Assembly (NCBI RefSeq): GCF_014643535.1
Contig: NZ_BMJQ01000005.1
Location: forward strand, 310,001-374,000
Origin: Aliidongia dinghuensis
GTDB taxonomy: Bacteria > Pseudomonadota > Alphaproteobacteria > ATCC43930 > CGMCC-115725
Length of the DNA stretch: 64,000 bases
Direction: 5' to 3'
Shown: in pieces, positions 39,601 through 47,148 of the stretch
How positions within the stretch are numbered: the stretch's first letter is position 1
Layout: each line of letters opens with the position of its first letter
Notes under the pieces: model-generated
Seen by the model: only the letters and a program-made list of their open reading frames with translations
What the model was told of the DNA's origin: nothing
The model's database searches: none
Program-made: the position numbers and the translations under genes

Positions 39601-40092
39601 TTCGATCTTCCGGCGGTCAACGATCGGCTGAAGGCGCTCAAAGGGCCGCAGGACCTGGTGGCGGTGATCCAGGCGGTGCAGGCCGGCGGCAGCACGCGCT
39701 TCACGGCGCTCGACGCGACGGCGACGATCGCCGGCGGCGTCATCCGGTCGAACGAGGCGCATCTGGCGGCCGATGGCGGCGATCTTACAGCCCAGGTGAC
39801 GGCCAATCTGCCGGCCTGGACGATCGAGGGGAAGGCGGCGCTGGCGCTCGCCGGGCGTACCGACCTGCCGCCGATCGCCATGAGCTTCGACGGCCCGCTC
39901 GACAAGCCGGAAAAGCGCATCGACGTGAACAGCCTTGCCGCCTATGCGCAACGCCAGGGTGTCGGGTCCCTGTTGCAGGGCCTGACGGGGCAGCAAGCAG
40001 CGCCGGCTTCGCCGTCGCAACAACCGCAACAGCAAAAGCCGGCCCAGCAGCTGCAAGACCTGTTCAAGGGGCTTCTGCCGAAGAAGCCCTGA
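36682..40092 (+). CDS. AsmA-family protein, 1136 residues
   Basis: AsmA-family proteins are anchored in the inner membrane by one N-terminal span and reach across the periplasm; some take part in lipid transport or outer membrane maintenance. The GTG start follows AGGAGGG. Residues about 3-25 (LLIVIVVALVLLVAAVVVVP) form the span, followed by the AsmA-like YNVAIRGPVSLSVLPSPSLSV. A Pro/Gly/Ala-rich linker occurs near residues 120-160. The C-terminal third has the family pattern LSLDGTAHPARL, then KGQLDADLTANG and the ending with DGPLDKPEKRIDVNSLAAYAQRQG. The Gln/Pro-rich tail is typical. Confidence 0.85.
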   Translation: MRKLLIVIVVALVLLVAAVVVVPRVIGTEQLTAFLTERLRTATGYNVAIRGPVSLSVLPSPSLSVADIHVTAAATPGAPELARAGAVQVEVALMPLFGGRVEATAVTVRDPVVMLEGPLGPAKPVAQAPAKPAPSPGPAPGAPQGTTPGQAPAGAPQTAPSATSKFSVAVEHVRVTNGSVTYRDGGQTYTLEHLDLDVTTSPGGAVSGSADAGFGQDRLHVVGRVGALDCAKAIPLSLHATADAGRASLDFDGTAGCGADGARAGGKLKLAADSARAALTPFTAAALPAALDRRLALEGTLDADPGRLDLADLSVDFDESHGIGTLNIRTAAHDGERPAIDLALDVNRLDLAPWFAPPPAGRNAAAPSAPAVSAATGMPNGTSSGAPSAMPRGFAALHIGLDLSVELLAWHDGLIRQARFNGGIDQGTVTINQATAELPGGTDMSVSGQVADAFGIGHFTGTADAETDNLRALCDWAGLKFGGVPADRLRQASLSTTLDVVGDPAGERVSATGIELELDGSQFKGAANLVLGDRPGIGLRLAGDQLNLDAYLAGETMVPLPQSGGGQAAVSAGPSPTVATAAALLPLVAANLDLSFDKVTWRGQLLKAVHLAGLVDRGAVELRDARIGDLGGGSLALSGRWSGGLGTTATLTGRVTAGGPSAVPLLTFLGLGGQETAGRLGAYTLDLRAQGQPLAPGIDATLTAEEARGTAKGRLALGAAPHFVGTATLDHPEAARLLAIVAPLYRPAGGALGAVQLAAAVDADPQHLTLDQLSLTVGEQRVAGTLSLDGTAHPARLDADLTGGDLVFDPFLPARESAAVDGPVRYAALGDPGPLPGHWSRAKFDLSWLSIIDAKVKLTADSAAAGPWHFDKPVLGFALKGGTLGLDTLMGGLFGGKIDAHGSLSQAGAAALTLAGRDLDLKDLAQQTGAAALTAGKGQLDADLTANGTSEADLIAALGGKASLSARDGALTGFDLPAVNDRLKALKGPQDLVAVIQAVQAGGSTRFTALDATATIAGGVIRSNEAHLAADGGDLTAQVTANLPAWTIEGKAALALAGRTDLPPIAMSFDGPLDKPEKRIDVNSLAAYAQRQGVGSLLQGLTGQQAAPASPSQQPQQQKPAQQLQDLFKGLLPKKP

Positions 40093-40164
40093 TGCCAGGT
40101 GCTCTCGTCCTCGAGATCCCGCGGACGGGCCAGCCGCGACGTTTCGTCGCGATCGGATCCCGCC

Positions 40165-40290
40165 CTAGAGCGCGGTCGCATTGGCTGGAACCAGCCAATG
40201 CGTGAATCGCGCTCTAAACATTTGATTAGAGACGGATTCACGGCTTGAGCGGATCGCAACGCGATTCCACTCAAGCCGATCCGGCTCTAG
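40165..40290. repeat. 126-bp palindromic intergenic element with CTAGAGC/GCTCTAG ends
   Basis: The element starts CTAGAGC and ends GCTCTAG. The left arm is a long hairpin (TAGAGCGCG... GCATTGGCTGG-aa-CCAGCCAATGC ...CGCGCTCTA, 40165-40216). The right arm is a second hairpin (CGGCTTGAG...CTCAAGCCG, 40241-40278). This looks like a mobile intergenic repeat (RIME-like). Its right end supplies the TAG stop codon of the ribbon-helix-helix gene. Confidence 0.75.
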
Positions 40291-40499
40291 TTCTTCGCGG
40301 TTTCGCCCTTATAGCACTGCAGGACGAAGACGCGGATGGCGCTCGACAGATTCGTGCCGCGCGCCGCATCGATGGTCTCGACGAGCCGGTTGACGGAGAG
40401 GCCGCGCTGCTCGGCGATCTCCTTCAATCCGGCCCAGAACGCGGTCTCGAGCGACACGCTGGTGCGATGGCCGGCGATCACGACGGATCGCTTGCGCAT
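40287..40499 (-). CDS. Ribbon-helix-helix DNA-binding protein (RHH_4-like)
   Basis: This 70-residue protein begins at the ATG at 40499 (MRKRSVVIAG) and reads HRTSVSLETAFWAGLKEIAEQRGLSVNRLVETIDA, the pattern of the RHH_4 family: a beta strand that contacts DNA followed by two helices. Such proteins are small transcription factors, some linked to arginine-type regulators or toxin pairs. No toxin gene is adjacent. It lies 50 bp after fumC on the same strand, so it may be co-transcribed. The last codons and the stop fall in the palindromic element at 40165-40290, which may have replaced an older 3' end. Confidence 0.8.
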   Translation of the reverse strand: MRKRSVVIAGHRTSVSLETAFWAGLKEIAEQRGLSVNRLVETIDAARGTNLSSAIRVFVLQCYKGETAKN

Positions 40500-40549
40500 C
40501 GCCTGCGCGCCGTTCGCCTCTCCCGCGTCGGGGATTGGCGTGGGTCGGG

Positions 40550-41950
40550 TCAACGCGGACCCAGCATGCTCTCCGGACGCACCCAACGATCGAACTCCTC
40601 ATCGCTAAGAAAACCCAACGACATGGCCGCCTGCTTCAAGGTCGTGCCCTCGGCATGCGCCTTCTTGGCGACCTTCGCGGCCTTGTCGTAACCAATGTGC
40701 GGATTGAGCGCCGTGACGAGCATCAGCGACTCATGGAGCAGCTTCTCGATACGGTCGCCGTTGGCCTCGATGCCCACGACGCAGTTATCGGCGAAGCTTT
40801 CGGCTGCGTCGGCCAGGAGCCGGATCGACTGCAGCACGTTAAAGATGATAACGGGCTTGAACACATTCAGTTCGAAATGACCCTGGCTTCCGGCGACTGT
40901 CACCGTGACATGGTTTCCCATGACCTGAGTCGCAACCATCGTCATCGCTTCAGCCTGCGTCGGATTGACCTTGCCTGGCATGATCGACGAGCCCGGCTCG
41001 TTCTCGGGCAGATGGATTTCGCCGAAGCCGCAGCGCGGACCGGAGCCGAGCAGGCGGATGTCGTTCGCAATCTTCATGGCCGAGGCCGCGATGGTGTTGA
41101 GCGCGCCCGACAGCTCGACGAGCGCGTCATGGCCGGCCAGCGCCTCGAACTTGTTCTCGGCCGTGACGAAGGGCAGGCCAGTGAGCTTTGCCGCCTCCTT
41201 GGCGAAGGCCTCGGCGAAGCCCACGGCGGCATTGATGCCGGTGCCGACGGCGGTACCGCCCTGGGCCAGCTGGTAAAGCCGCGGCAGCGTCGCCTCGACG
41301 CGGGCGATGCCGTACTCGACCTGCTTCGCGTAGCCCGAGAATTCCTGGCCGAGCGTGACGGGCGTCGCGTCCTGCAGGTGGGTCCGGCCGATCTTGATGA
41401 TCGACGCGAATTCCTTGGCCTTCTTGTCCAGCGCCTGGTGCAGGTGCTTCAGCGCCGGCAGCAGCCGGTGCGCGACCTGCTCGGCAGCGGCGATGTGCAT
41501 GGCGGTCGGGAAACTGTCGTTCGACGACTGGCCGTAGTTGACGTGATCGTTCGGGTGGATCGGCTTCTTCGAGCCGACGACGCCGCCCAGGAGCTCGATC
41601 GCGCGGTTCGAAATGACCTCGTTCGCATTCATGTTGGTCTGGGTGCCGGAGCCGGTCTGCCAGACGACGAGCGGGAAATGGTCGATGAGCGTGAGGTTGA
41701 TGACCTCGTCGGCCGCCTTGGCGATCGCGTCGGCGACCGCCTGGTCGAGCTTGCCGAGCGCCAGGTTGGCAAGCGCCGCAGACTTCTTCTGGATGCCGAG
41801 CGCGCGTACCAGCGGCGCCGGCATGCGCTCACCGCCGATCTTGAAGTTCTGCAACGAGCGCTGAGTCTGGGCACCCCAATATCGGTCCGCCGGCACGGCC
41901 ACTTCGCCCATCGTGTCGGTTTCGATGCGGGTCGCGGTCTCGGAAGTCAT
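40550..41950 (-). CDS. fumC: Fumarate hydratase, class II
   Basis: FumC is the iron-independent TCA-cycle fumarase that interconverts fumarate and malate as a homotetramer. The 466-residue protein has the substrate-binding [12 protein letters not shown] (101-112), [14 protein letters not shown] (132-145), GRTHLQDA with the catalytic-type His191, and the superfamily signature [11 protein letters not shown] at 320-330. The sequence resembles fumarase more than aspartase. The start has no strong ribosome site in view. The gene is followed by the RHH protein and preceded by the sigma/anti-sigma/sensor operon on the same strand. Confidence 0.96.
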   Translation of the reverse strand: MTSETATRIETDTMGEVAVPADRYWGAQTQRSLQNFKIGGERMPAPLVRALGIQKKSAALANLALGKLDQAVADAIAKAADEVINLTLIDHFPLVVWQTGSGTQTNMNANEVISNRAIELLGGVVGSKKPIHPNDHVNYGQSSNDSFPTAMHIAAAEQVAHRLLPALKHLHQALDKKAKEFASIIKIGRTHLQDATPVTLGQEFSGYAKQVEYGIARVEATLPRLYQLAQGGTAVGTGINAAVGFAEAFAKEAAKLTGLPFVTAENKFEALAGHDALVELSGALNTIAASAMKIANDIRLLGSGPRCGFGEIHLPENEPGSSIMPGKVNPTQAEAMTMVATQVMGNHVTVTVAGSQGHFELNVFKPVIIFNVLQSIRLLADAAESFADNCVVGIEANGDRIEKLLHESLMLVTALNPHIGYDKAAKVAKKAHAEGTTLKQAAMSLGFLSDEEFDRWVRPESMLGPR

Positions 41951-42063
41951 CTTGGGTCATCCTTGTCGAAGGGTCTATGCCGCCGGCCGGGGAGCCCGGT
42001 CGCCGGATGGGCGCCAAGGTGCCACCGCCCCGCCGTCGCGGCAAATACCTGTTACCGCAAGGC

Positions 42064-42561
42064 TCAGTTGCCGACTGAATTGCGAATCGGGCCCGCCAGC
42101 GGGTTCGACCGGTCGGCGACGATCGCCATGAAGGTCTTGCGCTGGGATTCGTCGAGTGTGCCGAGGAACTTGATCGTCGCCGTGGTGACCTCGGTCTGGA
42201 ACGCGCGGCGGTGCTGTGCGATCTCGTCGAGCAGCTCGTGAACATGCTGGACGTCGGGCGTGGGCGCGCTCAGCTCCTCCCAGGTGTCCTCGACCAGCGG
42301 CTGGTTCTGCAGGGCAAGTATACCCTGGGCGGTGTGCAGGCCGCGCCGCCATTCCTTGAAGGGCTTGGATGTCTCGGGATCGAGACCGAGCCGGGTTGCA
42401 AAGAGCTCGAGCCGGCGTTCGGGCGGGCCTCCCTGCCCCGGATGCGGGGCCGCGTAGCGGGAATAGGCGAAGCCGCCGGCGACGAACAGATTGAGGGCCA
42501 GCGACAGCACGAGGGCGACCTCGATCGGACGCGGGGCGCGAAGCTTGAACATCGTCGCCAT
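42064..42561 (-). CDS. Membrane-anchored periplasmic metal-sensor-like protein (CnrX/Spy type)
   Basis: I start this at the ATG at 42561 (MATMFKLRAP), 7 bp after the anti-sigma stop; a GTG at 42585 is the alternative. The 165-residue protein has a membrane span at about 14-36 (VALVLSLALNLFVAGGFAYS) and an all-helical periplasmic domain. The domain has PPERRLELFATRLGLDPE, a QHVHELLDEIAQHRRAF helix and LDESQRKTFMAIV, the pattern of periplasmic heavy-metal sensor and CpxP/Spy proteins. His residues in the third helix could bind metal. Together with the next two genes it forms a possible ECF signalling trio. Confidence 0.75.
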   Translation of the reverse strand: MATMFKLRAPRPIEVALVLSLALNLFVAGGFAYSRYAAPHPGQGGPPERRLELFATRLGLDPETSKPFKEWRRGLHTAQGILALQNQPLVEDTWEELSAPTPDVQHVHELLDEIAQHRRAFQTEVTTATIKFLGTLDESQRKTFMAIVADRSNPLAGPIRNSVGN

Positions 42562-42568
42562 CCGCGTC

Positions 42569-43099
42569 TCAGCCAACCCCGTCACCCAGGAGCCCGTTCG
42601 ACTGGTCGAGAAGGTCGATCGCGGTGCCAGTGCCGCCCGGCTGGTTGATGTTCCGCTCCGTCTGCATGCCGAGATCGAAGCCCACGAGCGAGATCAGCAC
42701 CAGGCTGGCCGCGACCGCGCCCCAGGCGGCCCAGGTGGAGACGCGCCGGGGGGCTGCCGAACCTGGCGCAAACGGCCGCGGTGCGAACGGCAGGACCGCC
42801 GCGGTCTGCTCCGGCAGGAGCGCCTGGGCGCGGCCGAGGAACGCGGCGGACGCGATCTCGGGCACGATCGGTTGCGTCTTGCAGTCGATGACATCGTCAA
42901 GGGCGGCCGGGTCGGCCGCGAGCCGGCGCTCGAGCGCCTCTGCCTCCGCCTCGTCGAGCCGGCCGTCGAGATAGGCCGCGAGCAGCATCGGGTCGATGGG
43001 GGGATCGATCGGGGGCGGTGTCGCTGCCGCCGCCGACTCGTGCGCCCGCCAGCGCTCGAAGAGCGCTCGGTCCGGCTGGAAAGGAGCTTCGTCGTTCAT
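42569..43099 (-). CDS. Membrane anti-sigma factor
   Basis: The ATG at 43099 (MNDEAPFQPD) gives 176 residues. The N-terminal half has LAAYLDGRLDEAEAEALERRLAADP, the helical pattern of anti-sigma domains but without the zinc-binding His/Cys set. One membrane span lies at about 123-145 (TWAAWGAVAASLVLISLVGF), leaving a short periplasmic tail. It follows the ECF sigma gene after 58 bp and precedes the sensor-like gene by 7 bp. The known logic of such pairs is that the cytoplasmic part holds the sigma factor until a periplasmic signal releases it; here that is inference from order and topology. Confidence 0.75.
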   Translation of the reverse strand: MNDEAPFQPDRALFERWRAHESAAAATPPPIDPPIDPMLLAAYLDGRLDEAEAEALERRLAADPAALDDVIDCKTQPIVPEIASAAFLGRAQALLPEQTAAVLPFAPRPFAPGSAAPRRVSTWAAWGAVAASLVLISLVGFDLGMQTERNINQPGGTGTAIDLLDQSNGLLGDGVG

Positions 43100-43157
43100 G
43101 GTCGGGATCCCACGTTCGAACATGGTACGCCCGTGGGGCGGGGACCATCCCCGCGCC

Positions 43158-43748
43158 TCACGGCTTTTCGCCAAAATGTGCCCGCAATTTCAGCATTGCT
43201 TTGTGATGCGTGCTGCGGACGGTTTGCGCGTCGACCGAGAGCGAAGCGGCGATTTCCGCCACCTCCATGTCGCGCTCGTAGAGCATGGTCAGGACCAGCT
43301 GTTGGCGCGGCGAGAGCAAGCCCTCGGGAATCTTGATCTTTTCGACGACGGACGGTTCGACGGCGAAGGCGCCCTCGGGGGTCGCTTCGATCGGCTGGGT
43401 CGGCGGCCGGCGCCGCCGGACCGTGTCGTGGGCGACGCTGCGCGCCACGATGGTGAGCCAGGTGGAGAGCCCGGCGCGCGTCGGGTCATATTGGCGCAGC
43501 AGTCGGAAATCGTCCTTGCACAGGCGCAGGAACACATCCTGGGCGATGTCCTCGACGTCGCTGCCGTCCGAACCCACGACCCGGCGCACCGCGGCGAGGA
43601 TCAGGCCTGCGAACCGGGCGACGAAGGAGTCCCAGGCTGCCTTGTTTCCTGCCAGCAGGCCGGAAAGGTCCTCCTGATCCCCCCTCAAGTGAGCTCCGTA
43701 CGACAGCGACCGCGACGACCCATCATACGCCGGTAGCGTGCCGCGCAT
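43158..43748 (-). CDS. ECF (sigma-70 family, group 4) RNA polymerase sigma factor
   Basis: This 196-residue protein has the two-domain ECF layout. Region 2 contains DVEDIAQDVFLRLCKDDFRLLRQYDPTRAGLSTWL followed by IARSVAHDTVRRRR. Region 4 contains LSPRQQLVLTMLYERDMEVAEIAASLSVDAQTVRSTHHKA, a helix-turn-helix. The two are joined by a short Pro-rich linker. It starts the three-gene unit with the anti-sigma and the periplasmic sensor. Its own promoter could not be identified. The particular ECF group cannot be assigned by eye. Confidence 0.92.
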   Translation of the reverse strand: MRGTLPAYDGSSRSLSYGAHLRGDQEDLSGLLAGNKAAWDSFVARFAGLILAAVRRVVGSDGSDVEDIAQDVFLRLCKDDFRLLRQYDPTRAGLSTWLTIVARSVAHDTVRRRRPPTQPIEATPEGAFAVEPSVVEKIKIPEGLLSPRQQLVLTMLYERDMEVAEIAASLSVDAQTVRSTHHKAMLKLRAHFGEKP

Positions 43749-43830
43749 CCCTCACCGCCCATGATCATTTCACGGGCAGGGCGCGCAATATTCGAAACGG
43801 CCCGGATTTACGCCGCCCTGCGGCCGGCGG

Positions 43831-44334
43831 TCATTTCTTGCGGAACGCATCGAGCTTGACGACCTCGCCGGACTTGTCGGCCGACGGGGCCGCCTGCTCG
43901 TCGTCGCTGGTCGGCGCGGGCGGCTTCTCGGCCGCGAGCTTCGGCGCAGGGGCTGGCGGCGCGGCTTCGGCCGTGTCCGGCTCCGAACGGAACTCGAGAC
44001 CGAACTTGACCGACGGATCGGCGAAGGCGGTGACGGCGGCCAGCGGCACCACGAGCCGTTCCGCCTGGTTGCGGAAGCTCAAGGTGACCGAGAACTGGCG
44101 GTCATCGACCTCGAGGCCCCAGAACTGGTGCTCCAGCACGATGGTCATCTCGTGCGGATATTGGGCGGCCAGATAATCCGGGATTTCGACGCCGGGATGG
44201 CCCGTGCGGAAGGTGATGTAGAAGTGATGGGCGCCAGGCAGCCCATGCTCCGCGGTCAAGGTGAGCGCGTCGCGGACCACGCTGCGCAGCGCATTCTCGA
44301 CCATCTTGTCGTAACGGAGGGTGGGTTTCGCCAT
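43831..44334 (-). CDS. sspB: SspB-like ClpXP adaptor
   Basis: SspB delivers ssrA-tagged proteins to ClpXP. The ATG at 44334 (MAKPTLRYDKMV) gives 167 residues. The folded domain, about residues 1-115, has HHFYITFRTGHPGVEIPDYL, PHEMTIVLEHQFW and FSVTLSFRNQAERLVVPLAAVTAFADPSVKFGLEF, the alphaproteobacterial SspB pattern. A flexible Ala/Pro-rich linker of about 40 residues follows, then the C-terminal GEVVKLDAFRKK, which fits the short ClpX-binding tail of SspB proteins. It lies directly downstream of the tmRNA gene on the same strand, which supports the role. Confidence 0.88.
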   Translation of the reverse strand: MAKPTLRYDKMVENALRSVVRDALTLTAEHGLPGAHHFYITFRTGHPGVEIPDYLAAQYPHEMTIVLEHQFWGLEVDDRQFSVTLSFRNQAERLVVPLAAVTAFADPSVKFGLEFRSEPDTAEAAPPAPAPKLAAEKPPAPTSDDEQAAPSADKSGEVVKLDAFRKK

Positions 44335-44347
44335 CTGCACCGATTCT

Positions 44348-44376
44348 GAAAGAGCGCCGGATGCCATCCCCGGCGC
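44348..44376 (-). terminator. Terminator between ssrA and sspB
   Basis: On the minus strand GCGCCGG and CCGGCGC (44370-44376 and 44354-44360) pair perfectly around a 9-base loop and are followed by TCTTTC. It ends just 14 bp before the sspB start and probably stops ssrA transcription. Confidence 0.55.
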
Positions 44377-44379
44377 GAA

Positions 44380-44700
44380 GGGGAGAAGTGGGGGGCTTCT
44401 GTTGCCCGGTGCCCCCCGAACCGCGAGTTACCCGATGGCTTTCATCCCGTTAGGGATTAGGCCGCGAGAGCCTCATGCGCAACGTTGTCGTTCGCATTTA
44501 GAGATTGACCCGATAACGGCGGTATCATGCCGGGCAAAAGTCGCGCCTTTACTACGCACGTCGAAGCTGGATCGCCCCCGTCGGTCGGCCACGAGGAACG
44601 GACGTTCCCTCGGGCCGATTTGGTGGAGGCGCCGGGCACTGCCCCCGGGTCCGTGACGCCTATTCTACGCGCCGTTTATCGCCATAGTCGGTCACCCGAC
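44380..44700 (-). ncRNA. ssrA: Circularly permuted two-piece tmRNA (tag ANDNVAHEALAA)
   Basis: tmRNA rescues stalled ribosomes and tags the unfinished protein. In gene order (minus strand) the acceptor piece comes first. It ends in CGCCTCCACCA, its 3' end at 44621, after a T-arm CCGGG-ggcagtg-CCCGG. About 40 nt of intervening sequence follow, then the coding piece, which begins GGGGGCGATCCAGCTTCGAC at 44579. The first bases pair with the acceptor end with a G-U at position 3, the tmRNA alanine identity. The tag frame 44457-44495 encodes ANDNVAHEALAA and then TAA. This permuted form is the known alphaproteobacterial type. The outer ends are approximate. Confidence 0.92.
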
Positions 44701-44777
44701 AGGAAAGAATATAGGCGGCGGCCGATCTTGGCGCAACGGGCTCGGCGACCGGGCCGCGTGCACCGAGCGGCCGCCCC

Positions 44778-45383
44778 TCAACCTGCGCGGAGCGCGCGCT
44801 CGAGAAAATCCAGCCGGTCCTGCCCCCAGAACGGCTCGCCGCGATAGATGTAGGTCGGCGCGCCGAACACCTGCGCCGCAATCGCATCCTCGGTATGCGC
44901 CTCATAGGCGGCCCTGACCGCCTCGGTCTCGGCCGCGGCGCGGAGCGCACGGCCATCGAGCCCGGCCGCATCGGCGATCGCGATGAGCGTCGCGGCGTCG
45001 GCGACGTCGCGCTCCTCGACCCAGATCGCGCGCATGATGCCGGTGAGCAGCCCGTCCAGCTCGTCGCCGTTGCGCTCGGCCGCGCAGAGCATGCGCGAGG
45101 CGAGATCGGCCGAGACCGGAAAGAACTTCGGCTGCGGATTGAGCGGGACGCCGAGATGGGCCGACCAGCGCTTCAGCTCGAACAGCCGATAGGCCTGGCG
45201 CTGCGGCGCGCGCTTGGCGAGCGGCAGGCCGTCCGAGATCGGGAACACCTTGCCGTAGTCGGTCGGCTTGTACTCGATCGTGGCGCCCGCCGCTGCGGTG
45301 AGCGCCAGGAACCGCTCATGGCCGAGATAGGTCCAGGGTGACACGGGCGTGAAATAGTATTCGACGAGCTTGCTGGCAGGCAT
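44778..45383 (-). CDS. DsbA-fold oxidoreductase/isomerase, 2-hydroxychromene-2-carboxylate isomerase family
   Basis: This 201-residue protein belongs to the thioredoxin-like kappa/HCCA-isomerase group, glutathione-using enzymes related to NahD. The N-terminus EYYFTPVSPWTYLGHERF carries the active-site Ser of the SPW/SPY type. FPVSADLASRMLCAAER forms the helical insert, and FGAPTYIYRGEPFWGQDRLDFLE has the cis-Pro loop and the family ending. No aromatic-degradation genes are nearby, so the real substrate is unknown. The gene starts 3 bp after the acyl-CoA synthetase ends and is probably in one operon with it. Confidence 0.85.
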   Translation of the reverse strand: MPASKLVEYYFTPVSPWTYLGHERFLALTAAAGATIEYKPTDYGKVFPISDGLPLAKRAPQRQAYRLFELKRWSAHLGVPLNPQPKFFPVSADLASRMLCAAERNGDELDGLLTGIMRAIWVEERDVADAATLIAIADAAGLDGRALRAAAETEAVRAAYEAHTEDAIAAQVFGAPTYIYRGEPFWGQDRLDFLERALRAG

Positions 45384-45386
45384 GTC

Positions 45387-47006
45387 TCAAGGAACCTCCT
45401 TCGAGCGCAGAGCACGGCGGATGATCTTGCCGGTCGCGGTCATCGGCAGGGATGGGGCGAATTCCACGATGCGCGGGTATTCGTGGGCGGCGAGCCGGCG
45501 CTTGACGAACTCCTGGATCTCGGACGCCAGCGCCGGCGTGGGCTCGACGCCCTCGGCCGGCACGATCACCGCCTTGACGAGTTCGGTGCGGATCGGGTCG
45601 GGCTCGCCCACGACGGCGGCGAGTGCCACCGCGGGATGGCGCATCAGGCAGGCCTCGATCTCGGCCGGACCGATCCGGTAGCCGCCGGAGGTGATAAGAT
45701 CATCGTCGCGCCCGACGAAGCGGACATAGCCGTCCGCATCCTTGATGCCGAGGTCGCCGGTCAAGAGATAGTCGCCGGCGAACTTGGCCGCCGTTGCGGC
45801 CTCGTTGCGCCAATAGCCGAGGAACATCACCGGGTCGGGCCGTCGGACCGCGATCGTGCCCTGGGTCCCGGGCGGCAGCACCTGGCCGGTCTCGTCGACG
45901 ATCTCGACCCGGTGGCCCGGGATCGCGGTGCCGGTCCAGCCCGGCCGGACCGGCGGCAGGCCGCCGCCGTTGCCCAGCACCAGGTTGCACTCGGTCTGGC
46001 CATAGAATTCGTTGATCTGGACGCCCAGCACGTCGCGGCCCCAGTCGAGCAATTCATCGCCCAGGCTCTCGCCGCCGCTGCCGACGCTGCGGAGCTTCAG
46101 GCCCGCGTGGCGCGCGCCGGACCGGCGCAGGAGTTTCAGGGCCGTCGGCGGCAGGAAGCTGTTGCGCACCTCGAACCGGGCCATCAGCTCGAGCGCCGCC
46201 TCGGGATCGAACTTGCGGGCGCGATGGGCCACGACCGGCACGCCGTGGAACCAGGACGGCAGCAGCACGTCCAAGAGCCCGCCAATCCAGGCCCAGTCGG
46301 CCGGCGTCCAGAACCGGTCGCCCGGTTGCGGGAAGCCGTCGTGCGGGAATGTCACGCCCGGCAGGTGGCCCAGGAGCACGCGATGGGCATGGAGCGCGCC
46401 CTTGGGCTGACCGGTCGTGCCGGAGGTATAGATGATGATCGCCGGATCGTCGGCCGCGGTGTCGACGGCTGCGTACTGGTCGCTCGCCGGCGCGATCGCC
46501 TGCGTGAAGCCCTCGGCCCCCTCGACCGGGCCGTCGACTGACAGGACGAGTGCCAGATCGGGCAGCCGGTCGCGGATCGTCCTGAGCTTCGCGACACCCT
46601 CAGCATCGGTGATGACGGCGCGGGCGCCGGAATTGGCCAGGCGATATTCGAGCGCCTCCTCGCCGAACAGGATGAACAGCGGGATCGAGATCATGCCCGC
46701 CTTCAAGACTGCGGCATGGGCGACGCCGGTCTCGTGGCGCTGCGGCAGGAGGACGCCGACCCGGCCGCCAGGCCTGAGCCCCCGGAATTGGAGCGTATTG
46801 GCGAGCCGGTTCGACAGGCGGGCCAAGTCCTGGAAGCTGAACCGGCGCGGCGCGCCGTCGGCATCGACCTCGACGAGCGCGGTCCGGCCCGGGTCTTCGG
46901 CGGCCCAGCGATCGAGCACGGCCGTGCCGATGTTGAACCGCGCCGGAATTTGCCAAGTGAAATTCCGCGCGGCATCGCCGGGCTTGGGCATGGCGGACGG
47001 GGCCAT
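45387..47006 (-). CDS. Acyl-CoA synthetase (AMP-forming)
   Basis: This 539-residue ANL-superfamily enzyme activates a carboxylic acid as an acyl-AMP and then an acyl-CoA. It has the P-loop motif YTSGTTGQPKG at 193-203, the INEFYGQTECN A5-type motif, LTGDLG with the ribose-binding Asp, the hinge GRDDDLITSGGYRIGPAEIE and the C-terminal catalytic Lys in TATGKIIRRALR. A strong AAGGAG site precedes the ATG. The sequence resembles medium-chain or acetyl-CoA-synthetase-like enzymes. It is followed by the HCCA-isomerase-like gene. Confidence 0.9.
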   Translation of the reverse strand: MAPSAMPKPGDAARNFTWQIPARFNIGTAVLDRWAAEDPGRTALVEVDADGAPRRFSFQDLARLSNRLANTLQFRGLRPGGRVGVLLPQRHETGVAHAAVLKAGMISIPLFILFGEEALEYRLANSGARAVITDAEGVAKLRTIRDRLPDLALVLSVDGPVEGAEGFTQAIAPASDQYAAVDTAADDPAIIIYTSGTTGQPKGALHAHRVLLGHLPGVTFPHDGFPQPGDRFWTPADWAWIGGLLDVLLPSWFHGVPVVAHRARKFDPEAALELMARFEVRNSFLPPTALKLLRRSGARHAGLKLRSVGSGGESLGDELLDWGRDVLGVQINEFYGQTECNLVLGNGGGLPPVRPGWTGTAIPGHRVEIVDETGQVLPPGTQGTIAVRRPDPVMFLGYWRNEAATAAKFAGDYLLTGDLGIKDADGYVRFVGRDDDLITSGGYRIGPAEIEACLMRHPAVALAAVVGEPDPIRTELVKAVIVPAEGVEPTPALASEIQEFVKRRLAAHEYPRIVEFAPSLPMTATGKIIRRALRSKEVP

Positions 47007-47148
47007 GGGTGTCTCCTTCGCCTCTCGTTGTTCAGGCGAGCTTAGCGCATTCGAGAGGCCTGGCGAGAACGTGCGCGTTGGGCATAATCACGGGGCATTG
47101 GGCCGCAGTCCTGCAGCTCGTTTCTTTTCCGAAATCTAGGGGATGTCG

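Noticed and set aside
44457..44639. 60-codon frame ending in ANDNVAHEALAA
   Set aside because: Only the last 12 codons are translated as the tmRNA tag; the rest is structural RNA.
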